A DNA stretch of 56,142 bases from Planctomycetota bacterium (GTDB lineage Bacteria > Planctomycetota > Phycisphaerae > WQYP01): contig JAJZCR010000019.1 in assembly GCA_021851715.1 (NCBI GenBank), forward strand, positions 1 through 56,142, written 5' to 3'. Under the pieces are notes generated by a model. The model was given only the letters and a program-made list of their open reading frames with translations, did not search any database and was not told the DNA's origin. Of this stretch, positions 26,268 to 34,728 are shown one piece after another. The position numbers were made by a program, and so were the translations under genes. Within the stretch, counting starts at the first letter, position 1. Each line of letters begins with the position of its first letter.

Positions 26268-27668
26268 TCACACTACGCGCAGCGATCCGCTGATCGACAT
26301 CCGCCGAAATCGAGTAAACGTCAACGGATTGGTAACACCTTCGCCGGTGGGCGTGGCCACCGTATAACTCGGATACCCTTCACCACCAATCCCCAGACAC
26401 GCGGTACTCGGGCCGTTGACCGCAAACAGGGTGGTGTTCATCGCCCGACCCATGCGGGTAATCGTCGCCAGGTCGTTGGAGTGAATAATGGCGGTGTGGC
26501 CGAAACCATGTTCGTATTTCCGTGCCAAGGCAATCGCTTCATCAACGTTGGCCACAGGCACCATGGGCACAAAGGGCATCATCTGCTCTTCCGGCACAAA
26601 TGGATTGGTTTCATCGGTTTGACCATACAGCAAGTCTGTTTCCGGCGGACACGTAGTACCCGCAGCCGCGGCGAGCACCGTGCAATCCTTGCCCACCAGA
26701 TCCTTGCTCACACTGTGGTGGTTGTCTTTCCATGTAAAAGCAGCCTTGGTCAGGCGGTCCACCTGTCCTGCGTCCAGGCGATGGGCGCCTGCCCTGGCCA
26801 TAGCGGCCATCATGCGGTCAAACACGCTGTCCACCACAAATACTTCTTTTTCACCGATGCACAGCAGGTTATTGTCAAAACCGCCCCCGGCAATAATGCC
26901 GCGAGCCGCCCGATCCAGATCGGCCGTTTGATCCACCACCACCGGCGGGTTGCCCGGCCCGCCGACAATTGCACGCTTCTTCTGAGCCATCGCCGCCCGA
27001 GCCACCGCCGGACCGCCGGTAATCACCAGCAGCGGGATGTCCCGATGTTCAAAAATGGCATTGGCCGATTCCAACGTTGGTGGATCGATCATGCAGATCA
27101 GGTTTTCAATCCCATATTGCCTGGCAATGGCCTGGTTATACGTTCGCACCGCCACGGCAGCGCAGCGATAACCCGAAGGATGAGCATTCACCACCATGGC
27201 ATTGCCCGCGGCAATCATGTTAATGGCGTTGGCGCTAAGCGTCGGTATGGAATGAGTCACCGGCGTGACCACCCCAATCACGCCCCATGGCGCGGGCTCA
27301 TCAATCCCAATACCATGGTCGCCGCTGTGTGCGATGGATTTCAGAAATTCCACTCCAGGCACTTTGGACAGCAAATTGAGCTTCGCAATTTTATGATCCA
27401 GCCGCCCCACTTTGGTCTCAGCCAGTTCCAATCGGCCCCATTCCTGGGCATTTTGCATCGCTATCTGCTTGATAAGGCGGCATATGCCATCGCGGGTTTC
27501 CATGCCGGCGCGAATCAGCTTTTGTTGCGATCGCCCTGCGGCATCCACCGCATCGCTGACCGTTTTGAAAATTCCAAATACGGATTCCGCGCCGCCGGCG
27601 TTTCCGGACGTTCCCAGCCGCTGCAAGACTTCCCGCACCACTGATTCTACCAGAGTAGCCTGATCCAT
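26268..27668 (-). CDS. pduP: CoA-acylating aldehyde dehydrogenase, microcompartment type
   Basis: A 466-residue enzyme of the PduP/EutE family that oxidises an aldehyde (lactaldehyde by pathway analogy) to acyl-CoA with NAD+. The N-terminal helix MDQATLVESVVREVLQRLG is a textbook encapsulation peptide, followed by a Gly/Ala linker. Catalytic Cys is in GGFDNNLLCIGEKEVFV; NAD/CoA regions include PWGVIGVVTPVTHSIPTL and LVITGGPAVARAAM. Its ATG follows the stop of the first shell gene (27670) after a single base, so translation of shell protein and cargo is probably coupled. The symbol is given by family; the natural substrate is inferred. Confidence 0.92.
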   Translation of the reverse strand: MDQATLVESVVREVLQRLGTSGNAGGAESVFGIFKTVSDAVDAAGRSQQKLIRAGMETRDGICRLIKQIAMQNAQEWGRLELAETKVGRLDHKIAKLNLLSKVPGVEFLKSIAHSGDHGIGIDEPAPWGVIGVVTPVTHSIPTLSANAINMIAAGNAMVVNAHPSGYRCAAVAVRTYNQAIARQYGIENLICMIDPPTLESANAIFEHRDIPLLVITGGPAVARAAMAQKKRAIVGGPGNPPVVVDQTADLDRAARGIIAGGGFDNNLLCIGEKEVFVVDSVFDRMMAAMARAGAHRLDAGQVDRLTKAAFTWKDNHHSVSKDLVGKDCTVLAAAAGTTCPPETDLLYGQTDETNPFVPEEQMMPFVPMVPVANVDEAIALARKYEHGFGHTAIIHSNDLATITRMGRAMNTTLFAVNGPSTACLGIGGEGYPSYTVATPTGEGVTNPLTFTRFRRMSISGSLRVV

Positions 27669-27669
27669 T

Positions 27670-27933
27670 TTACAGCCTCACTGTGTCTTCATGCGGACGC
27701 GCGATAACTGTGGTTGATATAATCTGCCCCAGTTTTCCACCGGCAGCCGCACCGGCTTCTATTGCCGCTTTTACCGCCGAGACATCTCCCGTAAACGTGA
27801 TGGCCACCATGCCGTTGCCCACGCGATGCTGCCCCACGTAAGCCACATTGGCGGATTTAAGCGCCGCATCAGCGGCTTCCACCGCCGCGATTAACCCTTT
27901 GGTCTCAATCATGCCGATTGCCTGCTGTGCCAT
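27670..27933 (-). CDS. hexameric microcompartment shell protein (BMC-H), copy 1
   Basis: An 87-residue single BMC domain: AQQAIGMIETKGLIAAVEAA, then RVGNGMVAITFTGDVSAVKA and VIARPHEDTV. Such proteins form flat hexamers that tile the shell facets. The pore loop, at the place where PduA has GSG, reads GNG, so an Asn is predicted to line the pore. A strong AAGGAG lies seven bases upstream. It sits between ackA and pduP. Confidence 0.95.
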   Translation of the reverse strand: MAQQAIGMIETKGLIAAVEAADAALKSANVAYVGQHRVGNGMVAITFTGDVSAVKAAIEAGAAAGGKLGQIISTTVIARPHEDTVRL

Positions 27934-27979
27934 GGTAAAACTCCTTAAAAAAATGAACCTGCACTTTCGTTAAAACTAT

Positions 27980-29161
27980 TTACGCAGCGTTTTGCAACAC
28001 CGACACCGTCTGCCGGGCCACAATCAACTCTTCATTGGTCGGCAACACCCACAGTTGCACCCGCGATCCAGCCGCATCCATACGGGCTTCGCCCCGGGCT
28101 TTCCGGTTGCCGTTTTCATCTAAAATAATCCCCGCAAATTCCATCCCGGACAGAATCTCCTTTCGAATATCCGCCCCGTGCTGCCCAATGCCACCCGTCA
28201 ACACAATCGCATCAGCCCCATTGAGAATCACCAAGTAAGCACCGATGTAATGGCGAACGGCTTCTACAAAAATTTCCAACGCCAGCCTGGCCCGGGCGTT
28301 GCCCGCGGCGGCGGCTTTTTCCACCTCGCGGCAGTCGGAACTGACTCCGCTGGCTCCCAGAAGGCCGCTCTGGCTGCCCAGCACTTTCCAGACCGTCTCC
28401 AATGAAAGGCCGTTTTGCAGTAGTTTGAGAATGGCAAAAGCATCAAAATCGCCGGTGCGCGTGGCATGGGGAATGCCGGTTTGTGCCGTCATGCCAAAAC
28501 TGTTTGCCACGCTTTTGCCATCGGCAATGGCACACACACTGCAACTGCCGCCCAGGTGGCAGGAAATTATTTTTCTGACGTTGGGGATGATTTCAGCCAT
28601 GCGCGTGGCAATGTACCGGTGCGAAGCCCCATGAAAACCATACCGCCGTATTTCCAGTTTTTCCGTCCATTCATGCGGAATGGCATACGCCTGGCGCTGC
28701 AGGGGTATGGTGCGATGAAACGCAGTTTCAAACGCGGCCACCTGCGGCACGGCCGGCATCCGCTTGGCAAAGGCCCGCATTGCAGCGATGTACGGTGGAT
28801 TGTGGGCGGGGGCGACATCCGAAAATTGCTCCATCACATTGAGCACATGCCCATCCACACGCACCACATCCAGCGGGCCGCCATGCACCGCCTTGAATCC
28901 GATCGCCTCCACATCCTGCAAACTTTTGATCACGGCGTTATCAAATAGAAGCTTCAGATGCAGATCAATGGCCTCCGCATGATTCGCCAGCACGGTGCTG
29001 CCGGAAAGCGAAGCTTTGTTTTCCGCAGTAAAGGTCCAGTCGCTGGCGGAACGGCCAATGCGATCGGCAGCGCCCTGCGCAATAACGGCTTCGCCCGCGC
29101 TCATATCAAAGAGCTTGTATTTAAAGCTGGTGCTTCCTAAATTGGCGACCAGAACAATCAT
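27980..29161 (-). CDS. ackA: acetate/propionate kinase
   Basis: A 393-residue ASKHA-fold kinase that makes ATP from acyl phosphate and ADP. MIVLVANLGSTSFKYKLFDM, GFKAVHGG, AFETAFHRTIP, GFHGASHRYIA, the phosphate-binding ISCHLGGSCSV and VLTGGIGQHGADIRKEIL are all conserved AckA motifs. The usual first motif has NxGSSSxK; here it is NLGSTSFK. No encapsulation peptide is seen, as expected for an enzyme acting on the cytosolic side or freely diffusing. I start at the ATG at 29161 rather than the TTG at 29179. It receives acyl phosphate from PduL. Confidence 0.92.
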   Translation of the reverse strand: MIVLVANLGSTSFKYKLFDMSAGEAVIAQGAADRIGRSASDWTFTAENKASLSGSTVLANHAEAIDLHLKLLFDNAVIKSLQDVEAIGFKAVHGGPLDVVRVDGHVLNVMEQFSDVAPAHNPPYIAAMRAFAKRMPAVPQVAAFETAFHRTIPLQRQAYAIPHEWTEKLEIRRYGFHGASHRYIATRMAEIIPNVRKIISCHLGGSCSVCAIADGKSVANSFGMTAQTGIPHATRTGDFDAFAILKLLQNGLSLETVWKVLGSQSGLLGASGVSSDCREVEKAAAAGNARARLALEIFVEAVRHYIGAYLVILNGADAIVLTGGIGQHGADIRKEILSGMEFAGIILDENGNRKARGEARMDAAGSRVQLWVLPTNEELIVARQTVSVLQNAA

Positions 29162-29204
29162 CAACCACACCCAATGCAACAGTGGAACACCCGGCTTGAT
29201 GCCG

Positions 29205-29227
29205 AAAACTCAGGACTGAAAACTCAA
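29205..29227. repeat. short direct repeat in the ackA / BMC-H gap
   Basis: GAAAACTCA occurs twice, separated by GGACT, in the 62-base gap between the second shell gene and ackA. It resembles the low-complexity intergenic words common in planctomycete genomes rather than an operator. Confidence 0.4.
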
Positions 29228-29487
29228 AAATTATCCACCAGTCCTTCGGTGGGCCTGGCGATCACGTGGGAGGCAATCAACTCACCAACCCGCTGGGCCG
29301 CTGCGGCACCCGCTTCCACCGCGGCTTTCACCGAGCCAACATCCCCTTTGACAATCACTGTCACATACGCTCCGCCGATTTGAATGCTTTTGACCAAATT
29401 CACATTGGCCGCTTTAAGCATGGCATCGGTGGCTTCCACCAGACCCGTCTGGCCGCGTGTTTCAATTAATCCCAACGCATTGGACAT
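29224..29487 (-). CDS. hexameric microcompartment shell protein (BMC-H), copy 2
   Basis: An 87-residue single BMC domain: [40 protein letters not shown] and [13 protein letters not shown]. The pore position reads GGA, i.e. Gly where PduA has Ser, so this hexamer should have a wider or less polar pore than its paralogues. The start at 29487 is chosen because AAGGA lies eight bases upstream; the ATG at 29496 is too close. It lies between the third shell gene and ackA. Confidence 0.95.
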   Translation of the reverse strand: MSNALGLIETRGQTGLVEATDAMLKAANVNLVKSIQIGGAYVTVIVKGDVGSVKAAVEAGAAAAQRVGELIASHVIARPTEGLVDNF

Positions 29488-29576
29488 AAACAACATCCTT
29501 TCAAAAATTAGGCTATCCCGATTCTGTTATTATCCCCCACCGCAACTACGGTATGGCGGCAATGGGGCTTTTTAGT

Positions 29577-29870
29577 TTATTTTTTCACCGCGGCTGCTTT
29601 GGCCTTCGGCAACACATTGGCAAGTTCTTCGTGCGGACGGGCAATCACATGCACCGCCAGCACCTCGCCGATTTTTCCAGCCGCTTCCGCCGCTGCATCA
29701 ATCGCCGATTTCACCGCGCCGACATCTCCGGTAATAAAGGTCGTCACCATACCGGATCCAACCTTGTCCCAGCCGATCATCTGCACGCTGGCCGTTTTCA
29801 AGGCCGCATCGCTGGCCTCAATCAAACAAACCAGTCCCTTACATTCAATCATTCCCAACGCCTGTGCCAT
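29577..29870 (-). CDS. hexameric microcompartment shell protein (BMC-H), copy 3
   Basis: A 97-residue BMC domain: AQALGMIECKGLVCLIEASD, DKVGSGMVTTFITGDVGAVK and VHVIARPHEELAN. The pore loop is GSG, as in PduA. It alone carries a C-terminal extension rich in Lys and Ala (LPKAKAAAVKK), which could face the lumen or cytosol and bind cargo. AGGAG lies six bases before the ATG. It follows pduL by 54 bases. Confidence 0.95.
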   Translation of the reverse strand: MAQALGMIECKGLVCLIEASDAALKTASVQMIGWDKVGSGMVTTFITGDVGAVKSAIDAAAEAAGKIGEVLAVHVIARPHEELANVLPKAKAAAVKK

Positions 29871-29924
29871 GGATTTCTCCTAAAAAAACCTGTTATTCTT
29901 CACCTTCACGCGCAACCGCCGAGG

Positions 29925-30623
29925 CTACGCCTGAGGCAACAATTCAATTCGCGTGGCCGATTCCAAATCGCACGCGTTGCCTTCATCGGTATCAATATGC
30001 ACTTCTAACCGCACCTTGGGATGTTCGCGCACGCGGACATTTTCAAAAATTACTCCACATGGCCCCTGTATGCTCAGCCGCATCATCTGGCCATCTTTCA
30101 CCCCGTAATGCGCCATATCCGCCTGATTCATGTGAACATGACGCATGGCGCGAATCACACCCGTTGTCAGATTCAAGGCTCCGTATGGCCCCACCACCAC
30201 AATGCCGCCCGTTTCCGCATGATCCCCACTGATCCGCAGCGGCAAATCAATCCCCAAAAATACGCCGTCGGTGTAGCTGAGTTCCACCTGGGTGTAATTG
30301 CGCACAGGACCTAAAATGCGCACGCTGGGAATCATGCGGTTGCGCGGACCAATCAGGTTCACCAGTTGCTCGCTGGCGAATTCCCCGTCCTGATATAAAT
30401 CCTTGTGTTTGGTCAAAGCCGCACCCGGACCAAACAACACTTCTAAACTTTCCTGCGAAACATGCATATGGCGAGCCGAAACATTTACCACCAACGGATT
30501 AGGTCCACCGTTGTGGTCGGCCGGCTTTAGGATCCGGCTTTCTGCCGCAATGCGTGAGCTCAGTGCCTGACGCACCATCGCTTCAATGGCTTTACGATCC
30601 CAGGTTGTCGATGCTGTTGTCAT
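29925..30623 (-). CDS. pduL: phosphotransacylase of the PduL type
   Basis: A 232-residue enzyme that swaps CoA for phosphate on an acyl-CoA and so recycles CoA inside the compartment. Residues 8-25 (WDRKAIEAMVRQALSSRI) are an encapsulation-type helix. The two PduL half-domains show VNVSARHMHVSQESLEVLFG, RILGPVRNYTQVELS and AMRHVHMNQADMAHYGVKDG, with the metal-binding His residues, and the end HIDTDEGNACDL. It is the first gene of the microcompartment operon, with a promoter about 70 bases upstream. It pairs functionally with pduP and ackA. Confidence 0.93.
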   Translation of the reverse strand: MTTASTTWDRKAIEAMVRQALSSRIAAESRILKPADHNGGPNPLVVNVSARHMHVSQESLEVLFGPGAALTKHKDLYQDGEFASEQLVNLIGPRNRMIPSVRILGPVRNYTQVELSYTDGVFLGIDLPLRISGDHAETGGIVVVGPYGALNLTTGVIRAMRHVHMNQADMAHYGVKDGQMMRLSIQGPCGVIFENVRVREHPKVRLEVHIDTDEGNACDLESATRIELLPQA

Positions 30624-31251
30624 CCTGAATATCCGCCTATTGACCGTCCAACCTTAGCCTGCACACAGCCATTATCGGCCATTCGTGCAATATCTTACTA
30701 CATTTTGAAATAATATGCAAGTATCCGCACTTTATTGGCATATTGACTTCGATAATGATCCACACACTTCACTTCTTTGCATCAGGAATAAGAGGCTTTT
30801 TTGGGGGGGGTGTGCCTGGAAGACTGACGACTATGGCCAAATCCGATTATGGGACCGTGCAAAAATAAAATGATATTTTACGGTGCAGGAGTTTTTTTCG
30901 ATGACGATGTATGAACGACGCGCATACCTCAAGTCGGTCTGCAGGGAGCAAACAACAAAGCCCGATTGGCAACAGACCGGCCAGAAAGCGTGAGATTATT
31001 TTTTTCGGTCCTATCCTGCCGCCACACATCAGCGAGATGCTCCTTCCGCCCATGGTGCCCGCAAGAAGTTGGGGGATCGCTGCATAATTTGCTGGTGCCT
31101 TCGTAGCGGAACCTGACGATACGAAAGAGCGACAGACAACATGAACTAGTATAGTGTGTCCGATCGGCGTATAATGATCATGTCTGTCCGTCACGTAAGA
31201 CTCCGGCGTTGGTCCGGACCCCGCGACCGGCGGTATGCAGGAGTCCACTTC
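30624..31251. other. divergent regulatory region between the microcompartment operon and the desaturase
   Basis: About 630 bases. It holds the operon promoter (30692-30720), a run of six T followed by eight G (30797-30810), and a TATAAT at 31170-31175 on the plus strand, about 80 bases before the desaturase start, with no good -35. A 133-codon minus-strand frame across 30847-31248 lacks protein-like composition and I do not call it. No riboswitch recognised. Confidence 0.5.
30692..30720 (-). promoter_or_regulatory. sigma-70 type promoter of the microcompartment operon
   Basis: Read on the minus strand: TTGCAT (30720-30715), a 17-base spacer, TAAGAT (30697-30692). It lies about 70 bases upstream of the pduL ATG. 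The local sequence is AT-rich, against a GC-rich background. A DeoR operator is expected here, but I could not identify one. Confidence 0.5.
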
Positions 31252-32184
31252 GTGCTAAAGTTGAATCAACTCAAATTTCCTATGCGGAAGGTGATGCGTG
31301 ATGGTCAGGCCGTTCATCTGGAGTGGTTTTATCTGATTGTATTCATCATTTTGCATATTTTGACGCTCGTAGCTTTTCTGCCATCATTTGTGCATTGGTC
31401 ATCATTGGTTGTATTTGTCGCGATGGCATGGATTGCCGGCGGATTTGGAGTTACCCTTGGCTACCACCGCCTGCTGACCCATCGCAGCTTTACCACCTAC
31501 AGACCCATTGAATATCTTCTCACCATTTTCGCGTGTTTATCCTGGCAAGGCGGACCCATACAATGGGTTGGTACACATCGCCTCCATCATACTGAATCGG
31601 ATGCTCCGGCGGATCCGCATTCGCCGCGCGACGGATTTTCATGGTCACATTTGCTATGGATTGTCTATACCAGTCGGCCCGGAACGGATCCATGGGCCTT
31701 AACTAAAGACATTCAGCGGGATCCATTTCACCTGTGGATTGAAAAATATTGGTACGTCCCTCAATTTTTCGCCACTGCGGTGCTTCTGGCCGCTGGCTGG
31801 TGGTGGTTTGGCAACCCGATGGGCGGAATTTCCTGGGTGCTGTGGGGCTTCTGCGCCCGCGTGGTGATTATGTATCATGCCACCTGGCTGGTAAACTCCG
31901 CCGCCCACAAGTGGGGATACCGTAACTTTGAGACTCCAGACGACTCCCGCAACAACTGGTGGGTCGCGCTGGTGTCTTTTGGCGAAGGCTGGCACAACAA
32001 TCATCATGCCCAGCAGCGTTCTGCCGCCCATGGCATGCGATGGTTTGAGTTTGATATCACCTATTTAACGATCCGCCTCATGCAAACCATGGGGCTGGCG
32101 TGGAAAGTGGTTTACCCTGTTCGCCCAGGCCAGACCGCAGACCTGCCTGCTCGCAGCCTGACCGCGCAGCAGCCTTCCAGTTAA
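31252..32184 (+). CDS. acyl-CoA / fatty-acid desaturase
   Basis: A 310-residue membrane di-iron enzyme that introduces a double bond in fatty acyl chains. The three His boxes are HRLLTH, HRLHHTESD and HNNHHAQQRSA, in the right order and spacing for the delta-9 desaturase group, with about four membrane helices between them. The start is the GTG at 31252 (VLKLNQLKF), with GGAG eight bases upstream; a GTG at 31156 would add 32 Arg-rich residues without support. It converges on fba, 19 bases away. Confidence 0.88.
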   Translation: MLKLNQLKFPMRKVMRDGQAVHLEWFYLIVFIILHILTLVAFLPSFVHWSSLVVFVAMAWIAGGFGVTLGYHRLLTHRSFTTYRPIEYLLTIFACLSWQGGPIQWVGTHRLHHTESDAPADPHSPRDGFSWSHLLWIVYTSRPGTDPWALTKDIQRDPFHLWIEKYWYVPQFFATAVLLAAGWWWFGNPMGGISWVLWGFCARVVIMYHATWLVNSAAHKWGYRNFETPDDSRNNWWVALVSFGEGWHNNHHAQQRSAAHGMRWFEFDITYLTIRLMQTMGLAWKVVYPVRPGQTADLPARSLTAQQPSS

Positions 32185-32203
32185 AACCTGGTTGTACCGA
32201 CTA

Positions 32204-33229
32204 TCAGCCGGCGCGGCGACGCGTGTAATAGGTTGGCAGCGGACTGCCCAGCTTTTTCCACTGAGCAATGACCGCCTCAGATTTCCCAGCACTGTTCAGC
32301 ACGTGCAGTTTGCGTTGCACCATACTGACAATGGCATCGCGGGCCGGGCCAAGGTAATTGCGTGGATCAAATTCCGCCGGCTTGGTCGCAAACACTTCCC
32401 GTATTTTCGCCGTCATCGCCAGTCGTAGGTCCGTATCGATATTCACCTTGCACACGCCATACTTTCGCACTGCCATGGAAATCTGATCTTCCGGAACTCC
32501 TTTGGCGTTGGGCATCGCCCCACCGTACTTATTCACCAGATCAATAAATTCCTGCGGTACGCTGCTGGAACCATGCATGACCAGCGGAATGCCGGGGCAT
32601 GTTTTCATAATTGCTTCAATCCGGGTAAAGGCCAGCTTGGCTTCATGTTTAAACTTAAACGCTCCGTGACTGGTACCGATGGCCACTGCCAGCGAATCAA
32701 TTTCGGTGCGTTTGCAGAAATCGGCGGCCTGCTGCGGATCAGTCAGAAATTTCTCGACATTTTTTTCATATTCCGCCGCATCCAGTCCCACGACATCTTC
32801 TTCAATTCCACCCAGCATGCCCAGTTCCGCTTCCACCACCACGCCCGCGGCATGCGCCACCTTCACCGCCTCCGACGAAAGCCGGACATTTTCCTCGTAC
32901 GCATGATGACTACCGTCAATCATGACGCTCGTATAGCCGTCGTTGATGCAGGTTTTAATCAAATCCACCGTATCGCCGTGATCGCAGTGAATAGCGATCG
33001 GCAGTTCGGGATGTTCTTCCACGGCTGCGTCAATAATGTGTTTCAAATACCGAATGTTAGCGTATTTTCGTGCGCCCTTGGAAATCTGCAGGATGCACGG
33101 GCTTTTTTCCTTAGCACACGCATCAATAATCGACTGGGCCAGTTCCATATTGTTAACATTAAAAGCACCGATGGCAAAGCCGCCGGTATAAGCCAGATCA
33201 AACATCGGCTTAGTGGTCATTAAGGGCAT
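32204..33229 (-). CDS. fba: fructose-bisphosphate aldolase, class II
   Basis: A 341-residue zinc aldolase of glycolysis/gluconeogenesis. FAIGAFNVNNMELAQSIIDA, the zinc ligands in PIAIHCDHGDT, SVMIDGSHHAYEENVRLS, AIGTSHGAFKF and LVMHGSSSVP, and CKVNIDTDLRLA mark the class IIB family. GAGGTGA precedes the ATG. It is apparently monocistronic and could also take DHAP released by the microcompartment aldolase into central metabolism (inference). Confidence 0.94.
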   Translation of the reverse strand: MPLMTTKPMFDLAYTGGFAIGAFNVNNMELAQSIIDACAKEKSPCILQISKGARKYANIRYLKHIIDAAVEEHPELPIAIHCDHGDTVDLIKTCINDGYTSVMIDGSHHAYEENVRLSSEAVKVAHAAGVVVEAELGMLGGIEEDVVGLDAAEYEKNVEKFLTDPQQAADFCKRTEIDSLAVAIGTSHGAFKFKHEAKLAFTRIEAIMKTCPGIPLVMHGSSSVPQEFIDLVNKYGGAMPNAKGVPEDQISMAVRKYGVCKVNIDTDLRLAMTAKIREVFATKPAEFDPRNYLGPARDAIVSMVQRKLHVLNSAGKSEAVIAQWKKLGSPLPTYYTRRRAG

Positions 33230-33426
33230 TGAATCACCTCATTAAAAAACATATGCCACGCCAATAGCACCGGGGAAGATTGTAGACAAAGTGCACCACT
33301 TTGCCAAGGATGCCTGGCAGTGATGGCACCGGCTGTGTTGTTTCCGGCGGCACTATGGTGGTGGGCTTTCGCAGGCTTGACCAATGGCGTTAGCCGCAGA
33401 GCGTTTCAACTCCTTCGGTGCGGTTT

Positions 33427-34536
33427 TCAGTGTGCCTCCGGGAACAACAACCGGCGGAGTTGATAATCCTGCTTCATGGCCGATTTTGCCAACCGCAGCG
33501 TGTCTTCCGCCACGGCGTTGGCCCGGGCGGTACCGCTGCGCAGAACATCCATTATCTGTCCGGGGTCTTTTTCGTAATGCTCACGCCGCAGGCGTATAGG
33601 TTCAATGAGTGCCACCAGCACATCGACCAATTTCTTTTTGCAATCCACATCGCCGATGGCCCCAGCCCGGTATTTTTCCTGTGCCTGGGTTACCCAGTCT
33701 TTATCCGGGTTAAACGTTTCGTGGAAAATCCACAACGGATTATTTTCAACGCGCCCCGGATCGGTCGCTCGCTTGCGATTCGGATCGGTGTACATGGACA
33801 TGACCTTTTTGCGGATGGTGTCGGAATCATCACTCAAAAAGATGGCATTGTTAAGAGACTTGCTCATTTTCAGCAGTTGACCCGATTCTCCCGGCCCTCC
33901 GGTACCAACCAGCCGATGTACGCGGCCCAGCTTTGGTTTAATAACCGGAAACAAACCGCCGGCCTTCACGTAATCCTCGTCCGGAGTTTGCGAATCCACG
34001 CCGCAATAGATCTGGTCAAATCGCCGGGCCACCTCACGGGTAAGTTCCAGATGGGCGAGTTGATCTTCGCCGACCGGAACAAGCTCGGGCCGAAAGGCGA
34101 GAATATCGGCGATCTGCCCAATGGGATAAAGCAAAAACCCGAAGCTGTAATTATCGCCGAGTTTTTTATCCCGGATCTCATCTTTCAAGGTGGGATTGCG
34201 CATGAGCCGGGGAAATGGAACCAGCATGGCAAAAAAGAAGGCCAGTTCGGCGATGGCAGGCACTTCGGATTGAATAAGGATGGTGCTTTTGGCCGGATCT
34301 ATGCCGGCGGCCAGATAGTCGGCAGCAATTTCCAGAACACTCTCACGGATATCCACGGGTTTTTCAGCGCGGGTGGTAAACGCGTGAACATTGGCAATGA
34401 TGAAATAGCAATCAAACTCATCCTGCAGTTTCACGCGGTTTTCCAGGGAACCAACCCAGTGTCCCAGGTGCAACCGGCCCGTAGGTGTATCGCCCGTGAG
34501 AATCCTCGGTCGCGAGGAAGTGGTGATGGATGTCAT
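33427..34536 (-). CDS. trpS: tryptophanyl-tRNA synthetase
   Basis: A 369-residue class I synthetase. The HIGH-equivalent is TGRLHLGHWVGSLENRV, the GEDQ motif is VPVGEDQLAHLELTRE, and KMSKS is complete (LKMSKSLNNAIFLSD). The length is slightly above the ~330 of many bacterial enzymes, with a charged insert around PIKPKLGRVHRLVGTGGPGE. The ATG at 34536 has GGAG seven bases upstream and is preferred to 34590. About 190 bases separate it from fba. Confidence 0.95.
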   Translation of the reverse strand: MTSITTSSRPRILTGDTPTGRLHLGHWVGSLENRVKLQDEFDCYFIIANVHAFTTRAEKPVDIRESVLEIAADYLAAGIDPAKSTILIQSEVPAIAELAFFFAMLVPFPRLMRNPTLKDEIRDKKLGDNYSFGFLLYPIGQIADILAFRPELVPVGEDQLAHLELTREVARRFDQIYCGVDSQTPDEDYVKAGGLFPVIKPKLGRVHRLVGTGGPGESGQLLKMSKSLNNAIFLSDDSDTIRKKVMSMYTDPNRKRATDPGRVENNPLWIFHETFNPDKDWVTQAQEKYRAGAIGDVDCKKKLVDVLVALIEPIRLRREHYEKDPGQIMDVLRSGTARANAVAEDTLRLAKSAMKQDYQLRRLLFPEAH

Positions 34537-34728
34537 GCAAAGTCTCCGTGATGCACCGGCGGATGGTGCGACCAACATCGCAGGTATCAATTACCGCGGG
34601 CATTAGCGTTCATTATCCGGTTTGACGCAGACTTGTAAACCAGCACCGCCCGGTGCCGACCACCTCCCACAACAATTCAGGATCGGGTATACTCAACCCA
34701 GCTTCAGCATTGTGCAAGGAGAACCAGG

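Noticed and set aside
25202..26293. 363-codon plus-strand frame
   Set aside because: Antisense to the aldolase and RpiB-like genes, no protein-like pattern.
26097..27644. 515-codon open frame on the plus strand
   Set aside because: It is antisense to the aldehyde dehydrogenase gene, is rich in His, Arg and Gln, and has no motif. The minus-strand gene is certain.
30847..31248. 133-codon minus-strand frame in the divergent control region
   Set aside because: Cys/Ile/Pro-rich, no ribosome binding site, and it covers the predicted desaturase promoter.
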